DNA from: an uncultured Pseudomonadota bacterium
Lineage (GTDB): Bacteria > Myxococcota_A > UBA9042 > CAIXZC01
Length of the DNA: 5,096 nt
Direction: 5' to 3'
Assembly: GCA_937876385.1 (NCBI GenBank)
Contig: CALFHQ010000833.1
Span: 1 to 5,096, forward strand
The notes below the pieces were generated by a model. It was given only the letters and a program-made list of their open reading frames with translations. It ran no database searches and was not told the DNA's origin. Each line of letters begins with the position of its first letter. Within the stretch, counting starts at the first letter, position 1. Shown here piece by piece: positions 1 through 5,096 of this stretch. The position numbers were made by a program, and so were the translations under genes.

Positions 1-84
1 GGGTTCGGGCTCGGGCTCCGGCTCGGGCTCGGGTTCCGGTTCCGGCTCTGGCTCGGGTTCCGGTTCCGGCTCCGGTTCGGGCTC
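1..84 (-). repeat. Pro-Glu dipeptide (6-bp) tandem repeat inside the HARE-HTH gene
   Basis: Fourteen consecutive 6-bp units encode alternating Glu and Pro on the minus strand and continue past the left edge. Codons vary (GAG/GAA, CCG/CCC/CCA), so the DNA is an imperfect repeat while the peptide is perfectly regular. This fits either selection on the peptide or an old expansion that has since diverged. Such (EP)n tracts form stiff, extended, highly acidic spacers. Length polymorphism by replication slippage is plausible. Confidence 0.9.
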
Positions 85-831
85 TTCCATTGGCACAGAT
101 CGTCCAGAGCCGACCTCCCCGGCGGGAATATCCCATACCGACGGACGGGCAGGTCGCAAGGGAATCTCTGCCTGGGTTTCGGTGAATATCGGTTCATCGT
201 TGTCGATGTCCCATTCCTCGGAGATCTCTTCTTCGGAGCTGGATTTAGGGCGCTGAGGCAGTTCCCGAGTTGGCGGTGGAGCGCTCGCTAAGTCTTCCTC
301 CGACGAGGGGTCAGGTTCTTTTTTGGATTCGGGCGTTCTTTCTTCCCAATCCATGCCCTCTTTCTTCAGCGCCTCGGCCACCATCTCTCTGCGGTTGCCT
401 CGTTCCACCATGGTTGGTGCCTGGCGCAAGGTATCGGGGGTCTTCTTGCGCGCGCCCCGGCGCCGCTCATAGCCTTCAGGGAGTTGCACTTCACCAGTGG
501 GGTCGTCCAACTCCGAGCTGATTTCTCCGGTAATGGAGGTGCTGGGCAAGCCGGCCTGACTGACTTCGTCGCCGGTGTCGGCAAGTTCGTGCGAGTACTC
601 CTCGATTCCCCACTCCCTGAGCCCATAGATGCCGGGTCCAACGCGTTGGAAGCGACTGCGTTTCCCGTGACGCCGCAGCTCTAATGCGATCTCAGAGTTA
701 AGGATAGACTCGGGGGCCTTTCCTTTCTTGGACCAATATCCTCGTTCGATGGCCAAACGGGTAATCTCTTTATAGTGGAGCGGCTTTCCTTCCGCGAGGA
801 GAATCTCCACAACGGCAGACAAAATGTCCAT
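1..831 (-). CDS. HARE-HTH domain protein with acidic Glu/Pro-rich tail (C-terminus beyond window)
   Basis: I translated this frame by hand; it is open from ATG 831 to the left edge (277 residues, no stop), so the C-terminus is missing. Residues 1-74 match the HARE-HTH winged-helix pattern: MDILSAVVEILL, KPLHYKEITRLAIERGYW, the small-residue stretch around GKAPESILNSEIALELRR, then SRFQRVGPGIYGLREW. This fold occurs in the RNA polymerase delta subunit, eukaryotic ASXL proteins and some restriction-linked proteins, where it is thought to bind nucleic acid or link to transcription. Residues 75-250 are low-complexity, rich in E, D, P, S and R, and probably disordered, with one possible short helix around 144-162. 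From about 250 on, Pro and Glu alternate. The start is set by GGAGG seven bases upstream and by the domain beginning at once. The gene is divergent from the exporter. A DNA-binding or transcription-associated role is inference; the family call is firm. Confidence 0.88.
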   Translation of the reverse strand, partial: MDILSAVVEILLAEGKPLHYKEITRLAIERGYWSKKGKAPESILNSEIALELRRHGKRSRFQRVGPGIYGLREWGIEEYSHELADTGDEVSQAGLPSTSITGEISSELDDPTGEVQLPEGYERRRGARKKTPDTLRQAPTMVERGNRREMVAEALKKEGMDWEERTPESKKEPDPSSEEDLASAPPPTRELPQRPKSSSEEEISEEWDIDNDEPIFTETQAEIPLRPARPSVWDIPAGEVGSGRSVPMEEPEPEPEPEPEPEPEPEPEPEPEPEPEP

Positions 832-838
832 GTCGTTG

Positions 839-843
839 CCTCC
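839..843 (-). promoter_or_regulatory. Ribosome binding site of the HARE-HTH gene
   Basis: On the minus strand this reads GGAGG, with seven bases before ATG 831. It decides the start: another minus-strand ATG at 845-843 is out of frame and overlaps this site. Confidence 0.75.
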
Positions 844-1093
844 ATGGTTGGTTATGCGGCCTTGCGACCGGCGATCACCCCCAAGTCGAAACGTCCGAGC
901 GGTACTCAAGGTCCAGGGGTGCCACACCAGTGTGTTCCAAACCTCCGGGTCAAGTCAAGAACAACGGTTCGGCGGCCTTTACCCTATCGGCAAAGAGGTG
1001 TAAAGTTCCCGATGACCCCCGGGCTTCGCCGGGAATGACAAGGTTCATCGGGTTCGCACTACACCCTGACATTTCGCTACTGCTGACTCCTCT
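844..1093. other. Divergent intergenic region
   Basis: This stretch lies between two genes that start in opposite directions, so it must hold the promoters for both. I found no convincing -35/-10 pair on either strand. On the minus strand there is a tandem TTGACTTGACC (958-948) with only a poor -10 (CACACT, 934-929) at 18 bp. A short dyad CACAC-CA-GTGTG (923-934) overlaps that -10. CTTTAC (977-982) and GTAAAG (1000-1005) form another short inverted pair. The strongest structure is the nested hairpin at 1008-1052, listed separately. Plus-strand frames crossing this region lack a ribosome binding site and a recognisable protein, so I see no gene here. Confidence 0.5.
1008..1052. other. 45-nt nested inverted repeat in the exporter leader
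   Basis: CCCGATGA (1008-1015) pairs perfectly with TCATCGGG (1045-1052). After one mismatch two further C-G pairs can form. Inside is a second stem, CCCGG (1018-1022) with CCGGG (1029-1033), around the loop GCTTCG; the 3' side carries an unpaired stretch near 1033-1041. No T-run follows on either strand, so it does not look like an intrinsic terminator. It ends about 40 bases before the exporter's ribosome binding site. It could be an mRNA leader structure or one copy of a dispersed REP-like palindrome: GC-rich units near GTCATTCCCGGCGAAGC resemble common bacterial intergenic repeats, from memory. Confidence 0.6.
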
Positions 1094-1098
1094 GGAGG
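1094..1098 (+). promoter_or_regulatory. Ribosome binding site of the MMPL exporter
   Basis: GGAGG lies five bases before ATG 1104. It selects this start over in-frame upstream ATGs at 930 and 1035, which lack a ribosome binding site. They would also add a leader (containing SLLLTPLEDT) that does not look like part of the family, and from 1035 translation would begin inside the hairpin. Confidence 0.8.
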
Positions 1099-1103
1099 AC
1101 ACC

Positions 1104-4088
1104 ATGCGAACATTTGCCCAACTCATTCTCAAGTTTCGTGTCATCGTAATCCTGTTCGTACTTGGAATCACCGGATTCCTCGGTGTGCAGACCCTCTCTC
1201 TTGGCATCAACGCAGACCTCATCTCGTACCTGCCGGCGGACAGAGATTCGGTGAAACTGCACAAGGAAATCGGGAACACTTTCGGCGGCAACGACCTCAT
1301 TGTGGCAGCGATCCATCCAAAATCCGGCGACCTCTTCTCCCACGATTCCCTGGAGGTCATTCGAAAACTGACTCGGGCCTACGAGAACGCTTCCCTTGAC
1401 GGAGCTCCGGTCGCCACAACGGTTCTCGCCCTCGCTCCCCTTCTCCACCTGGATCCCAAGTGGGAGAGGAGTGCGCAGGATGCGTTGCAAGACGTCGCCC
1501 CGTTGGCGAGGAACGTCATCAGCCTCACCAACACCCTTGATATCCGCTCCATTGAGGGGGGAGTAGAGGTAAAGACTCTGGTGTCCAAGGGGGAGATTCC
1601 TGAGGACGGCGAGGCACTGTCCAACTTGCGCGACTACACCCTGTCGAAGGACATGTACAACGGACAATTGGTATCCGCCAACGGCAAATATGCGGGCATC
1701 GTCATTCGACTTCGAGGGAAGGTGGATGGGAGCCTGGCGACTCAGATGGTGAAGGACATCACAGAGAAGATCGCGCCGCAAATGGAAGTCCATTACGCCG
1801 GGGTTCCTGTGTGGAACAACGGTTTGACAAAGATCATCTTCTACGACATGAAGGTCTTGATTCCCATCGTGGCCTTCCTGGTCATCCTCATCCTCTTCTT
1901 CTCCTTCAGAAGCTGGCGAGGGGTTCTGTTGCCGCTGGCTACAGTGGTGATGAGCACCGTATGGACCATGGGGATCATGTCCCTGGTCGGCGCCAAACTC
2001 ACCATGATCTCCAACGTCATCCCGGTCTTGCTCATCGCCGTGGGTTCGGCCTACGGCATTCACCTGCTGAATCATTACCGAGAGAACATCACGGACAAGA
2101 AGAGCCACCACGATATCATCGTCGATACCCTCGCCAACGTGGGAGCTCCCATTCTGCTGGCAGGGGTAACCACCTTCGTGGGGTTTCTCTCCTTCTTGAC
2201 GGCCTACCTGACCCTGGCTCGAGATTTTGGAATCTTCAGCGCGGTGGGAGTAGGGTGTGCTCTGTTCCTCTCCCTCACGTTCATTCCCGCTGTACTCGCC
2301 TTCCTCAAGCCCTCCAAAGCCCTGGTGCTGGAAGAGGGGAACCAGGATCGCTCTCGATTGGTCTCCCTCATGGAGCGTGTAGCGCATTTCACAGTCAAGA
2401 GGCGACGCCCCATCCTCGTCATCGCCCTCATCCTCTCTGTCGTCTCGGGAATCGGCATCCAGCGAATCACCCGAAATGTCAACATGGTGGAGTACTTCAA
2501 GAGAGGGCACCCCATCCGGGAAGGGGACATCATTCTCCAGCAACACCTGGGCGGCGCCACCCCACTTCAGGTGCAGGTCAAGGGAGACATCAAGGACCCC
2601 TTTGTTCTCAAGCAGATGCTTCGAATCGAGAAATACATGGCCGCCGAGAAGAACATCCAGAACGCCCAATCCATGGCGTCCTTCATCGCCGAAACCCACC
2701 ACCAGATGTATGGCAAGTACAAGATCCCAGACACTCGAGAGAAGGTGGTCGCCTTGTGGCTCATGCTGGAGGGGCAAAAGATCCTGGAGCAGATGGTCAC
2801 CCCAAAGGATGACCAGGCATTGGTGCAGGGGACCATCGCAGGAATCGACTCTTACGTCATGATCCAACTGGCCAATCGCCTTGAGGCCTACCTCACCAAC
2901 GAGGTCGAAGCCCGTTGGAAAGTGGTGGATCGGACTACCCTTGACGACGCACATCGGGAGGAGGTCGAAGCTCACCTGCAAGAGCGGGTCTCAGAGATGG
3001 TCACGATGGACCTGAAAGCAGCCCTGGGTGACATTCCAAACGGACTCGACATTGATGCCGTCATTGCCGGAGAGTTTCGTCGAGACTCGCAAAACATCGA
3101 TATGCAGAAAGCTCGTTCCCTCGCCCTGGTCGAGACCATGATGGCCTATGTCACCGGAGACGAGGCGGAATTAGAGCCGGAAACGGATGAGGAACTGGAT
3201 GCTCTGAGGAAAGGCTTCACCGCCCTGTTCCAGAGCCCAGAACCAACCCTGGCCGGAATCAAGAAGGTGCTCGTTGACAGTTACAACCCTGAAGTCATCG
3301 AGGAGGACCCCGAAGCCATTGAAGAAATGGCTGCAAACATGCTCCGATTTGGCCTGGAAGCCCTTCAGAAGGTGCAGGTGGAGCGAGCCACCCAGGCCCT
3401 CGTGCACTTTGCACCGGCGGACCTCGTTTCCCCGGAAAGGGAGTGGCTCACGCGGGATCTCGAAGGGGATCTGTGGGAGCTTCACGACCGCTATGTGGCC
3501 ATCCCCGAGGACGACTTGGAACCAGCAGTAGCCTATGCGGCGTCCGGCATGCCTCGAATCTACCGGGAGCTTGATGAGAGCCTCGTCAGCAGCCAGCTTC
3601 AGAGCCTCGCCATTGCCTTCCTGGTCGTTCTCTTCATGCTGAGCATCCAGTTCGGCTCCCTGTGGGCAGGAATCCTGGGGTGCATCCCCATCGCCTTCAC
3701 CGTGCTGCTGAACTTCGCCGTCATGGCATACGCCGGCATTCCGCTGGACATGTCCACGGTCCTCATCGCCTCCCTGGCCATCGGAATCGGTATCGACTAC
3801 ACCATCCATTATATGTCTCGGCTTCGCACCGAGACCCGGCGCCATGACGACCTGGAGCGAGCCGTCACCGAAACCACCCGCACCACCGGAAGTGCCATCG
3901 CCATCAACTCCGTCTCCGTCGCTGCCGGATTCTCCACCCTCCTTGCCGCCAGCCTCATTCCCATGATGCACTTCGGTTGGATGACCGCCATGACCATGAT
4001 CGTCAGCGCTCTGGCAGCGCTTCTCCTGATTCCGGCGGTGGTATTGAGCATGAAAAAGACCCGGTTCCTCCGGCGTCTTGAAAAGTGA
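1104..4088 (+). CDS. RND-superfamily MMPL exporter (HAE3-like), 994 aa
   Basis: This is an inner-membrane, proton-driven exporter of the RND/MMPL type (HAE3-like, COG1033 style); substrates of such proteins are usually lipids or other hydrophobic molecules, but this one's is unknown. The layout is the duplicated RND fold: TM1 about 11-31, extracytoplasmic loop 1 about 32-249 (family-like FGGNDLIVA near 60-68), TM2-TM6 about 251-396, TM7 about 436-454 after the basic TVKRRRP, loop 2 about 456-832, TM8-TM12 about 834-985, and a basic tail MKKTRFLRRLEK. TM10 carries the classic GIGIDYTIHYMSR (D898, Y899); the matching TM4 segment is GSAYGIHLLNHYRE (314 on) without the Asp. Loop 2 is about 377 residues against about 218 for loop 1, with an acidic helical part around 600-810. 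Typical relatives are roughly 750-900 residues. Start chosen from the ribosome binding site. There is no adjacent periplasmic adaptor or outer-membrane factor gene. Confidence 0.93.
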   Translation: MRTFAQLILKFRVIVILFVLGITGFLGVQTLSLGINADLISYLPADRDSVKLHKEIGNTFGGNDLIVAAIHPKSGDLFSHDSLEVIRKLTRAYENASLDGAPVATTVLALAPLLHLDPKWERSAQDALQDVAPLARNVISLTNTLDIRSIEGGVEVKTLVSKGEIPEDGEALSNLRDYTLSKDMYNGQLVSANGKYAGIVIRLRGKVDGSLATQMVKDITEKIAPQMEVHYAGVPVWNNGLTKIIFYDMKVLIPIVAFLVILILFFSFRSWRGVLLPLATVVMSTVWTMGIMSLVGAKLTMISNVIPVLLIAVGSAYGIHLLNHYRENITDKKSHHDIIVDTLANVGAPILLAGVTTFVGFLSFLTAYLTLARDFGIFSAVGVGCALFLSLTFIPAVLAFLKPSKALVLEEGNQDRSRLVSLMERVAHFTVKRRRPILVIALILSVVSGIGIQRITRNVNMVEYFKRGHPIREGDIILQQHLGGATPLQVQVKGDIKDPFVLKQMLRIEKYMAAEKNIQNAQSMASFIAETHHQMYGKYKIPDTREKVVALWLMLEGQKILEQMVTPKDDQALVQGTIAGIDSYVMIQLANRLEAYLTNEVEARWKVVDRTTLDDAHREEVEAHLQERVSEMVTMDLKAALGDIPNGLDIDAVIAGEFRRDSQNIDMQKARSLALVETMMAYVTGDEAELEPETDEELDALRKGFTALFQSPEPTLAGIKKVLVDSYNPEVIEEDPEAIEEMAANMLRFGLEALQKVQVERATQALVHFAPADLVSPEREWLTRDLEGDLWELHDRYVAIPEDDLEPAVAYAASGMPRIYRELDESLVSSQLQSLAIAFLVVLFMLSIQFGSLWAGILGCIPIAFTVLLNFAVMAYAGIPLDMSTVLIASLAIGIGIDYTIHYMSRLRTETRRHDDLERAVTETTRTTGSAIAINSVSVAAGFSTLLAASLIPMMHFGWMTAMTMIVSALAALLLIPAVVLSMKKTRFLRRLEK

Positions 4089-4090
4089 GT

Positions 4091-4120
4091 TTGACCACCC
4101 CCCGTTCCTTCCACTATGAT
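4091..4120 (+). promoter_or_regulatory. Sigma70-type promoter for the zinc-ribbon/PH gene
   Basis: TTGACC (4091-4096) and TATGAT (4115-4120) are separated by 18 bp, each with five of six consensus bases. It starts two bases after the exporter's stop codon. Transcription would begin near G4126/G4127, giving a leader of about 43 nt. The -10 box overlaps ATG 4116, which argues against that upstream in-frame start. Confidence 0.6.
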
Positions 4121-4158
4121 CGCTTGGCACCCCAGCATGAACCGGTGCCTACTCCAAC

Positions 4159-4162
4159 GAGG
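4159..4162 (+). promoter_or_regulatory. Ribosome binding site of the zinc-ribbon/PH gene
   Basis: GAGG, within AACGAGGATG, sits seven bases before ATG 4170. It places the start directly ahead of the zinc ribbon; the in-frame ATGs at 4116 and 4137 have no comparable site. Confidence 0.65.
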
Positions 4163-4169
4163 ATGCCCG

Positions 4170-4922
4170 ATGAACGAAATCAAGTTCCGATGCCCACATT
4201 GCGAAGCGGTGGCGGCTGTCGACGAAACCCGCTACGGACAAGTTGTTCACTGCCCCCAGTGCGGGGGAGAAGTCCAAATGCCCGACCGCCCCAAACCCAA
4301 ACCGCCTGTGGCGGAGTTGGTCGAGGACGACCCGACTCCGACGGCAAAGCCCGAAGAGACTCCCCAAACCAGTGCGGTGCCTCCCCGGGCAGACATCAGT
4401 TCCCAGCACACTGAGGAAGTCGAACGGGACATCGCCACGTTTCGACCCAGCATGAAGGGACTCATCGGCTCCATGGCAACGGGAATCCTGCTCCTTGTTG
4501 TGGCCCTCGCCATACTCGTTGGAAGTGCGGGACAAGAGGGTCAGTGGTGGACCTACTTTGGCTACGGTGGATTGCTCCTCGCCCTCTTTGGAGCGCTCTC
4601 CGTCCTGAAAGTTTGGATTCGGGTGAAAACCACCGTGTACCGCCTCACCACCGAGCGATTCCTCATTAAGGAAGGATGGCTCGCCAAGAAGCACGAGGAA
4701 GTAGAGCTGTATCGAATCTCCGATGTGTCCCTCACCCAGAACTTCTGGGACCGTCTGGTCAAGACCGGAAATATCACAGTGACATCCACCGACCAGAGCA
4801 CCCCCTTCCTCAACCTGCCAGCCATCCCCGACGCGCTGAACCGAAAAGAAGAGATTAGAATCGCCTACCGCAAAGCCCGAAAGAAAGAAGGCGTCCTCGC
4901 CGGCGAACGATTCATCGACTAA
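4170..4922 (+). CDS. Zinc-ribbon, two-TM, bacterial PH-domain (DUF304/bPH_2) membrane protein, 250 aa
   Basis: Residues 1-38 form a compact zinc ribbon: C8-P-H-C11 and C28-P-Q-C31 within MNEIKFRCPHCEAV and QVVHCPQCGGEVQMP, like the MJ0042/FmdB-style N-terminal ribbons common in delta-proteobacteria. Residues 39-94 are a Pro/Glu/Thr-rich, probably flexible linker. Two hydrophobic helices follow (about 97-118 and 128-150). The rest, about 153-235, matches the bacterial PH (YdbS/YdbT-like, DUF304) pattern: TTVYRLTTERFLIKEGWL, then VELYRISDVSLTQNFWDRLV, GNITVTSTD and a final helix of Lys/Arg-rich sequence. A hairpin of two helices would leave both ribbon and PH domain in the cytoplasm. The family's function is poorly known; a membrane-associated structural or stress role is only inference. 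It follows the exporter by 81 bp with its own promoter. An 18-residue longer version from 4116 is possible but unlikely. Confidence 0.88.
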   Translation: MNEIKFRCPHCEAVAAVDETRYGQVVHCPQCGGEVQMPDRPKPKPPVAELVEDDPTPTAKPEETPQTSAVPPRADISSQHTEEVERDIATFRPSMKGLIGSMATGILLLVVALAILVGSAGQEGQWWTYFGYGGLLLALFGALSVLKVWIRVKTTVYRLTTERFLIKEGWLAKKHEEVELYRISDVSLTQNFWDRLVKTGNITVTSTDQSTPFLNLPAIPDALNRKEEIRIAYRKARKKEGVLAGERFID

Positions 4923-5096
4923 ACAGGGTCATCTTGACCAGCGATCATCCCCGCAAGCTGCGTCAGTCGGCTGATGCCTTGCTCGAAGTACCAGATGTAC
5001 GCCTCCGCCGCCATCTGCACCGACTTCCTTGCCTCCGGGGCGCTCACTGCCCAAGCTGACCCTGTTTGATTGTGAATCAACAAGATTCTGTTTAGA
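4919..5096 (-). CDS. Possible 3' end of a convergent gene (unrecognised, partial)
   Basis: On the minus strand one frame is open from the right edge to TAG at 4921-4919, 58 sense codons within the window. The stop overlaps the TAA of the PH gene tail to tail. The last 45 or so residues (ending AYIWYFEQGISRLTQL, then AGMIAGQDDPV) use mostly G/C-ending codons and read like an amphipathic helix, which favours real coding. The part near the edge is more AT-rich and less protein-like. I do not recognise a family. The same DNA is bounded by inverted repeats, so it may instead be a small non-coding element with a chance open frame. Confidence 0.3.
   Translation of the reverse strand, partial: LNRILLIHNQTGSAWAVSAPEARKSVQMAAEAYIWYFEQGISRLTQLAGMIAGQDDPV
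4921..5067. repeat. 147-bp segment bounded by inverted repeats (MITE- or REP-pair-like)
   Basis: AAACAGGGTCA (4921-4931) is repeated perfectly inverted as TGACCCTGTTT (5057-5067). The similarity continues inward with mismatches: about 21 of the first 26 bases agree. The left arm forms a local hairpin GGTCA-TCT-TGACC (4927-4939). Inside, GCGTCAG-TCGG-CTGATGC (4960-4977) makes a seven-pair stem with one G-T pair. No clear target duplication flanks the segment. From memory, motifs like AAACAGGGTC recur in bacterial genomes near REP-associated (RAYT) transposases. The left arm overlaps the stop codon of the PH gene. Confidence 0.55.
5066..5088. repeat. Short AT-rich palindromes beside the inverted-repeat segment
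   Basis: TTGATT-GTG-AATCAA (5066-5080) is a perfect six-pair dyad, and GAATC (5074-5078) can pair instead with GATTC (5084-5088). A second CTGTTTAG (5088-5095) follows, the inverted form of CTAAACAG at 4919-4926. This could be the edge of a larger repeat array or a terminator-like structure; the window ends too soon to tell. Confidence 0.4.

Noticed and set aside
851..856. CATAAC as a minus-strand -10 box for the HARE-HTH gene
   Set aside because: No -35 at 16-18 bp, and transcription would start practically at the ribosome binding site.
775..1038. Plus-strand open frame of 87 codons in the divergent region
   Set aside because: It overlaps the start of the HARE-HTH gene, has no ribosome binding site and no recognisable sequence.
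930..1103. N-terminal extension of the exporter from ATG 930 or 1035
   Set aside because: No ribosome binding site at either ATG; the extension crosses a hairpin and does not look like a signal peptide. ATG 1104 has GGAGG at five bases and begins directly before TM1.
1077..2981. Long antisense open frame (634 codons, minus strand) opposite the exporter
   Set aside because: It lies opposite a clearly real MMPL gene and is rich in His, Gly, Asp and Gln with no recognisable domain or ribosome binding site: a by-product of the sense gene's codon bias.
3171..4130. Antisense open frame (319 codons, minus strand) opposite the exporter's 3' half
   Set aside because: Its composition is a shadow of the sense transmembrane coding (Gly/Asp/His-rich), with no family signal.
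4124..4140. Sigma54-like TTGGCACC before the PH gene
   Set aside because: The TGGCAC half is present but no TTGC-type -12 element follows at the required spacing.
4116..4169. 18-residue upstream extension of the zinc-ribbon/PH protein
   Set aside because: Its ATG falls inside the -10 box and lacks a ribosome binding site; the family-like sequence starts at 4170.
4919..5067. Integron attC site
   Set aside because: Inverted ends are present, but they do not fit the RYYYAAC/GTTRRRY core-site pattern and no integrase is seen.

Overview
The window looks like chromosomal DNA of a Gram-negative bacterium with fairly high GC. The gene content (a HARE-HTH protein with a long Glu/Pro tail, a large HAE3-like RND/MMPL exporter, and a zinc-ribbon membrane PH protein) suggests a deltaproteobacterial or Myxococcota/Bradymonadota-type lineage. 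That placement is inference from family content and style; no rRNA or other marker gene is present.

Layout. (1) Positions 1-831, minus strand: the N-terminal part of a HARE-HTH winged-helix protein. It continues through a long acidic, disordered linker into a Pro-Glu dipeptide repeat and runs off the left edge. (2) Positions 832-1103: a divergent intergenic region with back-to-back ribosome binding sites and a 45-nt nested inverted repeat just upstream of the exporter. (3) Positions 1104-4088, plus strand: a complete 994-residue RND-superfamily MMPL exporter with an unusually large second extracytoplasmic loop and non-equivalent TM4 and TM10 motifs. (4) Positions 4089-4169: a short gap holding a good sigma70-type promoter and a ribosome binding site. 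(5) Positions 4170-4922, plus strand: a 250-residue protein made of a zinc ribbon, a Pro/acidic linker, two membrane helices and a bacterial PH (DUF304/bPH_2) domain. (6) Positions 4919-5096: terminal DNA bounded by an 11-bp perfect inverted repeat (imperfectly about 26 bp) that spans 147 bp and could be a small non-autonomous element. The same DNA is open throughout on the minus strand and could instead be the 3' end of a convergent gene.

How the genes may work together. The exporter and the PH-domain protein are co-oriented 81 bp apart, and the second has its own promoter. They may be partly co-transcribed and both act at the cytoplasmic membrane, but nothing in the sequence shows a shared pathway. 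The HARE-HTH gene is divergent and could share control with the exporter. I see no clear new defence or mobile system. The most unusual items are the RNAP-delta-like build of the HARE protein, the exporter's loop expansion, the zinc-ribbon/PH fusion and the terminal inverted-repeat element.
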